From CBDANO01 sp965197665 (GTDB taxonomy: Bacteria > Chloroflexota > Dehalococcoidia > Lucifugimonadales > UBA3495), in the NCBI GenBank assembly GCA_965197665.1, contig CBDANO010000003.1, forward strand, positions 186,001-250,000: a DNA stretch of 64,000 bases, given 5' to 3'. Below are positions 35,611 to 43,204 of the stretch, piece by piece; the stretch's first letter is position 1, and each line of letters opens with the position of its first letter. The notes beneath the pieces are model-generated. The model saw only the letters and a list, made by a program, of their open reading frames with translations. It was not told the origin of the DNA and searched no databases. The translations under genes were made by a program, and so were the position numbers.

Positions 35611-35944
35611 CGAAAATCACTCGCCCTTCCTTACAAGCTCGACTTAACGCGGGCAAACTTTCCCGGAGAAGGTCGAACTCCTCTGGGGTATAGACTTGGG
35701 TGTCGACAGCCACCGAGGTATTGAGGTGGTAGGAAAAGAAGTCTGCCCTTCGTCCGAAAGGAAGCTCGGTGTTTTGGACTACTATGAGCTCGATTCCGCT
35801 TTCCGGAGCGTAGTCCTCGGTAGCCATGTCGCCGGTCAAGACCACTTTCTCCACGCCCAAGATGGGGAGTATGTCAATGATGCTCTGCAACTCGCGTTCC
35901 AACATTTCTTTACGGTACCTGGCGAAACCGACCCTTACCGGCAT
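35603..35944 (-). CDS. Degenerate minimal nucleotidyltransferase (MNT-like)
   Basis: 113 residues. The fold matches MNT proteins that accompany HEPN partners, but the catalytic GSx9-12DxD motif is altered: VVLTGDMATEDYAPESGIEL has Gly-Asp instead of Gly-Ser and Gly-Ile-Glu instead of Asp-x-Asp. It is therefore unlikely to transfer nucleotides, unless it uses other residues. It overlaps the HEPN gene by 8 bp and is probably co-translated with it. Confidence 0.65.
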   Translation of the reverse strand: MPVRVGFARYRKEMLERELQSIIDILPILGVEKVVLTGDMATEDYAPESGIELIVVQNTELPFGRRADFFSYHLNTSVAVDTQVYTPEEFDLLRESLPALSRACKEGRVIFDA

Positions 35945-36008
35945 TTCGCGCTCCTAGTTATTTATGGCCCCGGGCGCTTAGACCGCCTCTGATGCGGGTG
36001 AACAGGTC

Positions 36009-36752
36009 CTAGTCCAGCAGGACTAGGTGGACCTCTTTGGGGCCGTGGACGCCGACCACCAAAGTCTGCTCGATGTCGCCGGTGCGGCTGGGGCCGGTAA
36101 TGAAGTTCAAGTAGCTCCCCATGTCGCCGCCCGACCGGTGGAACTCCAACCGCCGCAGCAGGAAAAGGTCATCCAGCGTATCCACCGCGTCTTGGGGGCG
36201 GACCAGGGCCACGTGCACCGGCGGCAACAACGAAACCAAGCGACTCAAACCCTTGCGGGGCAATATGACCACCGAGCCCGTCTCAGCGACGGCGTAGTCG
36301 GCCCCGGTTATGCCGATTTCGGCGACGATGATTTCCTGCCGTAGAGACTCCCTGGAGCGGAATTCTCCTTGGGCAACGGTGGTAACAGGTATACCCAGGT
36401 TGGCCAGGGCAGAGTCCACGGGTATGGTGTTGAAGACTTCTTGGTCGGTGCGCACCGCCGTGGCCGCTCCGTGGGAAGTCGCCAGGGAAGAAACATAATC
36501 GACGGCTTCTTCCAGGCCTGGAGACCGAAAGACGTTCCATCCGCCGACTTGGGCCTTCTCGGCCAGGTTATCCAATATTGACGCTCGGCCCAGGTCCAAG
36601 CGTTCGCGGACCGCGGCGGCTTGGGCTTCAAGTTCCGGCAAGGACTCATCGAGATGAGAATAGGGAGGCGCCGGCAGGGACTCATTCCGGCCCAAGGCCA
36701 AGCGTACCGATGCCAAAAATTCTTGCTTGGATACGCTCACAGGTCCGGCCAT
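36009..36752 (-). CDS. lutC: Lactate utilization protein C (LUD domain)
   Basis: 247 residues. LUD-domain protein of the LutABC lactate oxidation complex. The C-terminal half shows ITGADYAVAETGSVVILP and FLRR-type segments of the LUD fold, with FITGPSRTGDIEQTLVVGVHGP near the end, which is typical of LutC. It begins one base after the lutB stop, on the same strand. The intact lutA-lutB-lutC order supports L-lactate oxidation to pyruvate or a related hydroxyacid. Confidence 0.92.
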   Translation of the reverse strand: MAGPVSVSKQEFLASVRLALGRNESLPAPPYSHLDESLPELEAQAAAVRERLDLGRASILDNLAEKAQVGGWNVFRSPGLEEAVDYVSSLATSHGAATAVRTDQEVFNTIPVDSALANLGIPVTTVAQGEFRSRESLRQEIIVAEIGITGADYAVAETGSVVILPRKGLSRLVSLLPPVHVALVRPQDAVDTLDDLFLLRRLEFHRSGGDMGSYLNFITGPSRTGDIEQTLVVGVHGPKEVHLVLLD

Positions 36753-36753
36753 G

Positions 36754-38235
36754 CTAACGGTCCGCCTCGGGGCCGCGGCCCAGGTCCTTCTCCCAGACTT
36801 CGTGGAAGGTGTTGGCGGGCAGCGTCGGCAATTCCCTGGCCTTGGCCCACTGGGACAGCACGGGCAAAGGGACCTTGACGGTCCCGCGGCCTCCTTTGGA
36901 CAAAGGGGAAAAGGGGACCTTGCTCAAGGGCGGTTGCAGGAAACGGGCCACTCTATGGCCGAATTTGACCAGCCACGGCTTGGTCATCAGCCAAGCGTAG
37001 CCCCAAGCCAAGCGGCGGTCGAGCAAGGGGCTGGCCTGCTCCGCAGGGTCTGGGCCTTCGGCAAGTTTGCGGCGCAGGTGAAGCAACATGGTTGGTATGT
37101 TGATTTTGATGGGGCAAGCTTCCCGGCAAGCCCCGCACAAGCTGGAAGCGAAGGGCAGGTCCTTGGATTGCTTCAGCCCTACCAATGAGGGGGACACGAC
37201 GGCGCCGATGGGACCGGGGTATACCCAGCCGTAAGCGTGGCCGCCGACCTTCCGGTACACCGGGCAAATATTCAGGCAGGCGCCGCAACGAATGCAATAG
37301 AGGGCTTCCCTCAGTTCCGGGTCGGCCAACAGCCGGGAGCGCCCGTTGTCGACGATCACCAAGTGAAACTCCTCCGGTCCGTCCTCGTCGTCGGAACGGC
37401 GGGGACCGGTAACCATGCTCACGTAGCTGGATATTCTTTGACCGGTGGCCGAGCGGGGCAGCAGGCGGAGGAAGACCGCCAAGTCTTGCAAGGAAGGTAT
37501 GACCTTTTCCATACCCGTAATCCCGACGTGGATGCGGGGCGCCGAGGTGCACAACCTTCCGTTGCCCTCGTTGGTGACGATTACCAAAGTGCCTGTCTCG
37601 GCGACCAGGAAATTAGCGCCGCTGACGCCTAGCTCGGCCTGGAGGAACTTGTCTCGGAGGATCTCCCTGGCGGACCGGGCCAACTCGTCGATGTCATCCA
37701 TGTAAGGCAGTCCCAGCCGCTCGTTGAAAAGGCGGCCCACGTCTTCTTTGGTCTTGTGCAACGCCGGGGCCACCAAGTGGGAAGGCCTTTCTTTGGCCAA
37801 CTGGATGATGTATTCCCCCAAGTCTGTCTCGTACACGTCGACTCCGACGGACTCCAGGACCGGGTTGAGTTCGAGTTCCTCGGATACCATGGACTTGCTC
37901 TTGGTGGCGGTGCGGACCCCCCCGGCTTGGGCGATGCCGGCGACGATAGCGTTGGCTTGGTCCGCATCCTTGGCGAAATGGACCTGGCCGCCGGCCTTGG
38001 TGACGTTGCTGTGCAGCAGGTCCAAGTAATAGTCCAGATGGTCCATGGTGTGGGCCTTGATTCTACGGGCTTCTTCTCGCCAACTCTCCCAAGCCTCCGG
38101 CGTCACATCGTCGATGGACAATCGCCGGTTGGTGTCGAAGCCCGTGCCGACCCGCCGAAGGGCCCGCTGGAGTTTCGGGTCCTGAATGGAGACGGTTGAC
38201 GCCTTGAAGAAGTCCCCTGTTTTGACTTCAGCCAC
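36754..38235 (-). CDS. lutB: Lactate utilization protein B, iron-sulfur subunit
   Basis: 493 residues, GTG start. LUD domain N-terminally (ANFLVAETGTLVIVTNEGN) and two [4Fe-4S] motifs: CIRCGACLNICPVYRK and CGACREACPIKI (about 308-385). Near residues 450-470 the sequence LSKVPFSPLSKGGRGT is proline/glycine-rich and looks like a captured low-complexity repeat (CCTTTGTCCAAAGGAGG-type DNA at about 36890-36910), which may explain the length slightly above the family norm. Encoded between lutA and lutC. Confidence 0.93.
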   Translation of the reverse strand: MAEVKTGDFFKASTVSIQDPKLQRALRRVGTGFDTNRRLSIDDVTPEAWESWREEARRIKAHTMDHLDYYLDLLHSNVTKAGGQVHFAKDADQANAIVAGIAQAGGVRTATKSKSMVSEELELNPVLESVGVDVYETDLGEYIIQLAKERPSHLVAPALHKTKEDVGRLFNERLGLPYMDDIDELARSAREILRDKFLQAELGVSGANFLVAETGTLVIVTNEGNGRLCTSAPRIHVGITGMEKVIPSLQDLAVFLRLLPRSATGQRISSYVSMVTGPRRSDDEDGPEEFHLVIVDNGRSRLLADPELREALYCIRCGACLNICPVYRKVGGHAYGWVYPGPIGAVVSPSLVGLKQSKDLPFASSLCGACREACPIKINIPTMLLHLRRKLAEGPDPAEQASPLLDRRLAWGYAWLMTKPWLVKFGHRVARFLQPPLSKVPFSPLSKGGRGTVKVPLPVLSQWAKARELPTLPANTFHEVWEKDLGRGPEADR

Positions 38236-38292
38236 GAATCATGGTCCTTTCACTGGGGCGGTCGTTTTGGCTAGGATTCCGCCGGACGCCTC

Positions 38293-39054
38293 TTAGCGTC
38301 GATCCGACGTTTGGGCCGACGTTTGGGCCAATACCTGGGCCAAGTGGCGGACCTTGACGTTCCGGCCTTGGCGTTTGAGGGCCCCTTCGATGTGCATCAA
38401 GCAGCCCATGTCGCAGGACACGAGGGTATCCGCTCGGGTTGACATAAGGTTCTCAACTTTGTCCGCCAGCATAGCCTCGGAGATGTGGGGGAACTTTACG
38501 GAGAAGGCGCCGCCGAAGCCGCAACAGGTTTCAACCTCCGGAAGCTCTCTTAGCTCCAGGTCTCGGACCTTTTGCAGCAGTGCGGCGGGGGCGTCCTTGA
38601 CCCCTAGCTCACGCAGCAAATGGCAACTGGCGTGGTAGGCAGCCACGCCGGAGTATTCAGCCCCCACCTCTTCTACGCCCAACTCCTCTACCAAGAACTC
38701 GGAGAACTCGTAGACCTTGGTGGACAATTCCAGAGCTTGGCGTTCCAGGTCAGGGTCGCCGTGGAACAAGTCTTGGTAGAAGACTCGCATCATGGCGGCG
38801 CAGGAGCCGGAGGGGACCACCACGTAGCGGCTTTCCCGGAAGGTTTCCAGCACTCTCTTGGCCAGCTTCCGACTCTGGTCGGCGAAACCCGCGTTGTACA
38901 GGGGCTGGCCACAGCAGGTCTGCTCCGGGGGGAAATCCACCTCCACCCCCAACTTGCGGAGCACCTTGACCGTGCTGACGCCGACTTGGGGGTAGAACTG
39001 GTCGATGATGCAGGTTACGAAAAGGCTGGCTTTGGTCCGGTTGTTCTCGGACAC
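38293..39054 (-). CDS. lutA: Lactate utilization protein A, CCG-domain Fe-S oxidoreductase
   Basis: 253 residues, GTG start with AAGGACC upstream. Two cysteine-rich CCG motifs: TCCGQPLYN and VETCCGFGGAFSVKFP, each with upstream single Cys, as in LutA/GlpC-type subunits that bind a non-canonical Fe-S centre. First gene of the lut operon, 57 bp before lutB. No LutR-type regulator or lactate permease is adjacent. Confidence 0.93.
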   Translation of the reverse strand: MSENNRTKASLFVTCIIDQFYPQVGVSTVKVLRKLGVEVDFPPEQTCCGQPLYNAGFADQSRKLAKRVLETFRESRYVVVPSGSCAAMMRVFYQDLFHGDPDLERQALELSTKVYEFSEFLVEELGVEEVGAEYSGVAAYHASCHLLRELGVKDAPAALLQKVRDLELRELPEVETCCGFGGAFSVKFPHISEAMLADKVENLMSTRADTLVSCDMGCLMHIEGALKRQGRNVKVRHLAQVLAQTSAQTSDRR

Positions 39055-39175
39055 TGGTCTAGGTCCTTGCCCGAAATAGCACGGCTAGCGTAGCAGACCC
39101 ATTGGAATGAGGCAACCGAGGCGAGGCGGCCCGACGGGGTCTGAATCGGCGTCTTCGCCGTCCCGGAATCCAGGG

Positions 39176-39204
39176 TTGTCACGCCTTCCGGTCATAGCTA
39201 CAAT
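39176..39204 (+). promoter_or_regulatory. Sigma-70-type promoter with a long leader to the acyl-CoA dehydrogenase gene
   Basis: TTGTCA and TACAAT separated by 17 bp. Predicted transcription start is near 39211, leaving a leader of about 175 bases before the gene. Confidence 0.65.
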
Positions 39205-39304
39205 GCTTTCAGCTTCCGCGAGTCCCCCCGCCCGCTCTCGAAGGCCCAAGCGGGACGGTTCGGGCGAGGGCGGTCGAATGCGGTTTGACCGCGGGAAAGA
39301 GATT

Positions 39305-39346
39305 GGGGTAATTCTGCTCCGGCGTTTGGGCCGGAGTGGAATTCCC
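39305..39346 (+). promoter_or_regulatory. Long hairpin in the acyl-CoA dehydrogenase leader
   Basis: Perfect arms GGG, AATTC and CTCCGGC (39317-39323) pair with GCCGGAG, GAATT and CCC (39330-39346) around a six-base loop, with short internal mismatches. A smaller hairpin GCGGT-TTG-ACCGC lies just before it (about 39280-39292). There is no T-tract after it, so it is not a simple terminator. It could be a regulatory RNA element; it matches no riboswitch class I know. Confidence 0.5.
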
Positions 39347-39386
39347 GCCCTCGTATTAGAGGCAGTGGCACGCAAGGAGGATGGTG

Positions 39387-40649
39387 ATGGAGTTTGCTTT
39401 GTCCGCGGACCAGAAGCGCGTTCAAAGGGTGGCCCGTGAACTAGCCGCCGACTTTGCCGCCCGCGCCGCCGAGCACGACCGCGAAGCCTCATCACCGGTG
39501 GAAAATTATGCCGCTCTCCGCGACGCCGGATTCTACGGCCTGACCGTTCCCAAGGCCCTGGGCGGTTGGGGGGCCGGCTTGGTGGGTTACACCATCGCCG
39601 CCGAGGAGTTGGCCCAAGGCTGCCCGTCTACCGCCCTCTCCTTCAACATGCACGCCGCCGTGGTCTCCTGCTTGATGGCCGGGCCGCTGCCGGAAGAAGC
39701 CAAGCATTCCATCGCCGACCTCGTGGTCAGGGAGGGAAAGCTCATTTCCGCCAGCTTGTCGGAGCCGGGCTTCACCGGCCTTCTTCCTAGGAGCTATGCC
39801 TGCTCTACCCTGGGCCGCCGGGTGCCGGGAGGGTATGAACTGACGGGCACCAAGGGTTACTGCACGATGGCGGCGGCATCGGATTATGTTTGCCTCTTTG
39901 CGCATCCCGAGGAAATTCCCGATCCGTGGACAACCATCATGGTGTTAGCCCCGACGGACTCGCCGGGCCTGAGCATCGGCCTCGTCTGGGATACCCTGGG
40001 CATGCGGGGCACTCGCAGCGACAATGTGGTGCTAGACAAGTGTTTCGTGCCGGATGAGGCGGTGTTGGGGGAACCGATCCCAAACATCGGCGAGTTCCTT
40101 CATTCCATGGAGGCGGGACTCAACATTCCCTATACCGCCGTGTACTTGGGCGTCGGGGTTGCGGCGCTGCGGGCCAGCATCGACAGCGTGACGGAGCGGC
40201 GGCCCAGGGGCTACCAGCAACCCTTCGCCTATCATCCGGACATCCGACGGCGCATCGGGATAATGAGCGCGGAGCTCGAGTCGGCCAGATGGCTGCTGAG
40301 GTATGCCGCGTGGTTGCAAGACGAGGTCCAAGCCCGCTTGGCAGACCCGAGCCAAGCCGAAGAGGACGGGCCTACGGTAGAAGCCCAAGTCGCGGAGTCC
40401 CTGGCGACCTACTTCCAAGCAAAATACGTGGTGGGCGAGGTGGTGTCCGACGCGACCCGGTCCGCCCTGGAAATGGGCGGGACTCACGCGTTATTCAAGC
40501 CGGCCACCCTGGAGAGGTTGTTCAGAGACGGAGCAACGGCGACTATCCAGCACCCTCCCAGCGATTACTGCATTTCGTCCCTCGCGGCATATACATTGCG
40601 GCTGGACCCGGAGGAATTGCAGCCTCCTTTGGTCGAGGCGCAGCCTTGA
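39387..40649 (+). CDS. Acyl-CoA dehydrogenase family flavoprotein
   Basis: About 420 residues. FAD-linked dehydrogenase fold: N-terminal helical domain, LISASLSEPGFTGLLP and GYELTGTKGYCTMAAASDY in the beta domain, and the C-terminal SALEMGGTHALFK and ERLFRDGATATIQ segments. The substrate loop and catalytic base are not assignable by eye. Start chosen at the ATG 39387, six bases after AAGGAGG (39374-39380), rather than the ATG at 39381 that abuts it. Substrate unknown; no ETF or thiolase gene is adjacent. Confidence 0.88.
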   Translation: MEFALSADQKRVQRVARELAADFAARAAEHDREASSPVENYAALRDAGFYGLTVPKALGGWGAGLVGYTIAAEELAQGCPSTALSFNMHAAVVSCLMAGPLPEEAKHSIADLVVREGKLISASLSEPGFTGLLPRSYACSTLGRRVPGGYELTGTKGYCTMAAASDYVCLFAHPEEIPDPWTTIMVLAPTDSPGLSIGLVWDTLGMRGTRSDNVVLDKCFVPDEAVLGEPIPNIGEFLHSMEAGLNIPYTAVYLGVGVAALRASIDSVTERRPRGYQQPFAYHPDIRRRIGIMSAELESARWLLRYAAWLQDEVQARLADPSQAEEDGPTVEAQVAESLATYFQAKYVVGEVVSDATRSALEMGGTHALFKPATLERLFRDGATATIQHPPSDYCISSLAAYTLRLDPEELQPPLVEAQP

Positions 40650-40697
40650 CGCTGAGGAGACCGCGCCACGGTTCTTTCATTGCCGCTCTTTCTTTGC

Positions 40698-40932
40698 TCA
40701 ACCCCGTGTGCAAGTTTCTTATTGCCCGCCCGGACATGACGCAAGGGTTGGCCCGCCGCGGCGGGCCAACCACACTCCATTTCTCTCGTGGACGACGGGC
40801 CATATCGGACGAAGACGTTGTTGTGCCGGCAATAGGACCGGCAACGCAACAAGGCAGGCGGCGGATGTCACCCGGCTCCGGCGGCGGTTGGGCGTCCCTT
40901 GCGCTGCGGCCCGGATGGACGATTAAGAAGCC
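40698..40932. repeat. MITE-like element with inverted ends
   Basis: Left end CCCGTGTGCAAGTTTCTTAT followed by GCCCGGACATGACGCAAGGG; right end (40898-40932) is its approximate inverse complement (CCCTTGCG, then CCCGGATGGACGATTAAGAA). A central palindrome GGTTGGCCCGCC/GGCGGGCCAACC lies at 40747-40772. No coding capacity. The 372-bp gap 40650-41022 is nearly filled by it. Related sequences occur at 21.1, 45.3, 48.9 and 56.1 kb. Confidence 0.65.
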
Positions 40933-41022
40933 GGCGCGCCGGGTTGGTCGGAAGGTTGGGCGCAACTTATCCGAGGTGAAGAGAGGGCCGGTGGAGTTGG
41001 AGGTAGCCGCCATGAGGAAGGA

Positions 41023-42138
41023 ATGCCCAAGACGGCGGAGGTAGTAATCGTCGGCGGCGGCGTCATTGGGTGCTCCGTTGCTTACCAGTTGGCCAAGCTT
41101 GGAATCAAAAGCGTGGTCTTGGAGCGACGCCGATTGGCTTCCGGCGCCTCGGGGGCCACTGTGGGAGCGGTGGCGCCCTTGTGGCACCTTGGGGCAGCGG
41201 ATAACCCGGTCTTCGACCTGGGCATGCGTAGCTTGGAGATGTTCCCCCAATTGGCCGACGAGTTGCTGGAAGCCGGAGTCGACCCCGCCTTTCGGCAAGC
41301 CGGGTTGCTCAAGCTGGCGTTTTCCTCTGACGAGGCGGCGGAGTTGAAGCGAAGCCTGGGCTGGCAAGGGGAGCTAGGGTTGGAAGTGGAATGGCTGGAG
41401 CCGTCCCAAATACTGGAGAGGGAATCGGAGGTCAGTCAGAGGGTGGTTGGGGGGGTCTACTCGCACCGGGAAGGACACGTGGAGGGCCTACAGTACACTC
41501 GGTCCTTGGCCCACGCCGCGGGCCGTTTGGGGGCGGCCATCCTGGAAGGTACGGAAGTTACCGGCCTGCGGTTTGAGGGCGACAAGGTCACCGGCGTTCA
41601 CACCGGCGACGAGACTTACGCTTGCGAACATACGGTGCTGGCCGCCGGCCCTTGGACGGGCTGGAACCGCTGGCTGCCGGAGGGCTTGCCGGTGCGGGGT
41701 ATCAAAGGTCAGCGGATCCTGCTCAGAAAGGCGGGCTTCCTGCCCGGGTGTCCGGTCCGCAACTCGGAGGCCTACGTGGTCCCTTGGTCGGACGGCAACC
41801 TGTTGGTGGGCGCCACCCGGGAAGAAGGAAGGTACGATGAGGAGACGACCGCCGATGGGATACGGCGGATGGTGGAGGCGGCGGAGGTAAGCTTTCCCTC
41901 TTTGGGGGACGCCGAGTTCATAGACGCCCGGGCCGGAGTCAGGCCGGGGACGCCGGACGGCCTGCCCGTCATGGGGCCGGTCCCCGGTTGGAGGGGGCTT
42001 AGCGCCGCCACCGGGCACGACGCGGTAGGTGTCATGCTCAGCCCCGGCAGCGGCGAGCTTATGGCCAACTACATCGGCAGCGGCGACCCGGGGCCTCTGG
42101 AACCCTTTTCCGCCGCCAGGTTTCAAACCGGAGTATGA
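41023..42138 (+). CDS. FAD-dependent amino-acid/amine oxidoreductase (DAO family)
   Basis: 371 residues. The N-terminal dinucleotide-binding motif is VVIVGGGVIGCSVAYQLAKL with a matching E (SVVLERRRLASGASGA). The C-terminal RPGTPDGLPVMGPVPGWRGL and ATGHDAVGVMLSPGSGELMA are typical of glycine/sarcosine/D-amino-acid oxidases and dehydrogenases. The substrate is not decidable. The last codons (RFQTGV) are formed by a half copy of the dispersed palindrome (TTTCAAACCGG at 42120-42130), so the C-terminus seems to have been remodelled by a repeat. GAGGAAGGA precedes the ATG. Confidence 0.88.
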   Translation: MPKTAEVVIVGGGVIGCSVAYQLAKLGIKSVVLERRRLASGASGATVGAVAPLWHLGAADNPVFDLGMRSLEMFPQLADELLEAGVDPAFRQAGLLKLAFSSDEAAELKRSLGWQGELGLEVEWLEPSQILERESEVSQRVVGGVYSHREGHVEGLQYTRSLAHAAGRLGAAILEGTEVTGLRFEGDKVTGVHTGDETYACEHTVLAAGPWTGWNRWLPEGLPVRGIKGQRILLRKAGFLPGCPVRNSEAYVVPWSDGNLLVGATREEGRYDEETTADGIRRMVEAAEVSFPSLGDAEFIDARAGVRPGTPDGLPVMGPVPGWRGLSAATGHDAVGVMLSPGSGELMANYIGSGDPGPLEPFSAARFQTGV

Positions 42139-42171
42139 CCTCCGGCCCCCGAGAGGACGGAGTATTTCCTG

Positions 42172-42651
42172 ATGTCGAGTGAACCGGACCCCCTAGAGTC
42201 GTGGTACGCGAAAGAGGTGTGGGGCAAGCGGCAAGAGGACGACGACGCCCTGTTCGAGGTGATGAGCCTGCAAGTGTTTCAGGCCGGGCTGACTTGGCGG
42301 ATGATATTGGCCCGCCGGGACGCCTTTCGGCGGGCATTCAAAGACTGGAAGATCGATGCGGTGGCAGCCATGGGACCGGAGGACGTTGAGACGATGCTTC
42401 AAGACTCGTCCATCGTCCGCAACCGGAAGAAGGTCCAAGCCTGCATCGATAACGCCCGCATCATACAAGATATTCGGAAGCAGTACGGCTCATTTTCCGC
42501 TTGGTTCTACCACGAGCTGAAAGAAACCGACCTGCCTAGTCTGCAAAAACGGCTGCGGGCCACCTTCAAGTTCATGGGGCCGGAGATTGCCCGGATGTGG
42601 TTGATGGCGTCGGGCCGTCTTCAGCAAGAGGAGTCCCAAGGGGAAGGTTAG
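42172..42651 (+). CDS. DNA-3-methyladenine glycosylase I-like protein, short
   Basis: 159 residues, against about 190 for Tag. The core LFEVMSLQVFQAGLTWRMIL, the WYAKEVWGKRQEDDDALFE region and SIVRNRKKVQACIDNAR match the Tag/COG2818 fold. The N-terminal Cys and the C-terminal His/Cys that bind zinc in E. coli Tag are absent. It may still be an active HhH glycosylase or a relative with another role. It starts 33 bp after the oxidase stop. Confidence 0.78.
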   Translation: MSSEPDPLESWYAKEVWGKRQEDDDALFEVMSLQVFQAGLTWRMILARRDAFRRAFKDWKIDAVAAMGPEDVETMLQDSSIVRNRKKVQACIDNARIIQDIRKQYGSFSAWFYHELKETDLPSLQKRLRATFKFMGPEIARMWLMASGRLQQEESQGEG

Positions 42652-42702
42652 CCAGCCAAGCTCACCGGCCCAAGGCCGGCCACTGGGTACATACTACTGT
42701 CC

Positions 42703-42936
42703 TCAGCGCTTCAGCCAGCGGCATTCGGGCAGGTGGCCGTGGGCGCCCCCGTCGGAGCAGGTGCATGGCCCGTCGTCTCGAAAACGGTACCCAACCGAAC
42801 CCAGGTATTGGTAGAAGCCGGTGTAGAAAGTATCGCCTTCGTCGATAGACCGGAAGCCGGCCCGAAAGGCCAAGCGCAACTCGTCCTCGGTGGGGGCCAT
42901 GCCGTCATTTTCGGTGTTGTCGTGTTGTCCGCTCAT
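42703..42936 (-). CDS. Small Cys-rich hypothetical protein
   Basis: 77 residues from the ATG at 42936; a longer frame exists but its N-terminal part looks non-coding. Acidic N-terminus (NTENDGMAPTEDEL), a helical middle, and a C-terminal DGPCTCSDGGAHGHLPECRW segment with three Cys and a His that could bind zinc. No strong ribosome binding site. It follows the 68-residue gene by 61 bp and may end the oxygenase operon. No family recognised. Confidence 0.45.
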   Translation of the reverse strand: MSGQHDNTENDGMAPTEDELRLAFRAGFRSIDEGDTFYTGFYQYLGSVGYRFRDDGPCTCSDGGAHGHLPECRWLKR

Positions 42937-42997
42937 GTGTCGGAGGGAGAAGGGGTTTTGCAAAGGTACCCGCGGCGGCGTGAGACGGCCGGCGATG

Positions 42998-43204
42998 CTA
43001 CGGGGTTTCCAAGACGCTAACAATGTCTTGGGCGAACAGCATCTCTTCAACGCCTTCCTGGCTGGGGTCTTCGGGGTAGGTCAGGTAGCGCCCGTAAATC
43101 CAAATCCCGTCTTGGGGATTGGATACGACCTCTGCCGAGGCGCCGTTGGCGAGGGAAAGGACCATGCCCGGTTCCAAATGGCGGAGGTTAACGACCTGGC
43201 TCAT
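42998..43204 (-). CDS. Small hypothetical protein coupled to the Rieske oxygenase
   Basis: 68 residues. The ATG (43204-43202) overlaps the TGA of the oxygenase alpha gene as ATGA, a sign of coupled translation. Predicted beta-rich: VVNLRHLEPGMVLSLANG followed by IWIYGRYLTYPED. Length, coupling and composition suggest a real gene, perhaps an accessory subunit of the oxygenase, but I recognise no family. Confidence 0.6.
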   Translation of the reverse strand: MSQVVNLRHLEPGMVLSLANGASAEVVSNPQDGIWIYGRYLTYPEDPSQEGVEEMLFAQDIVSVLETP

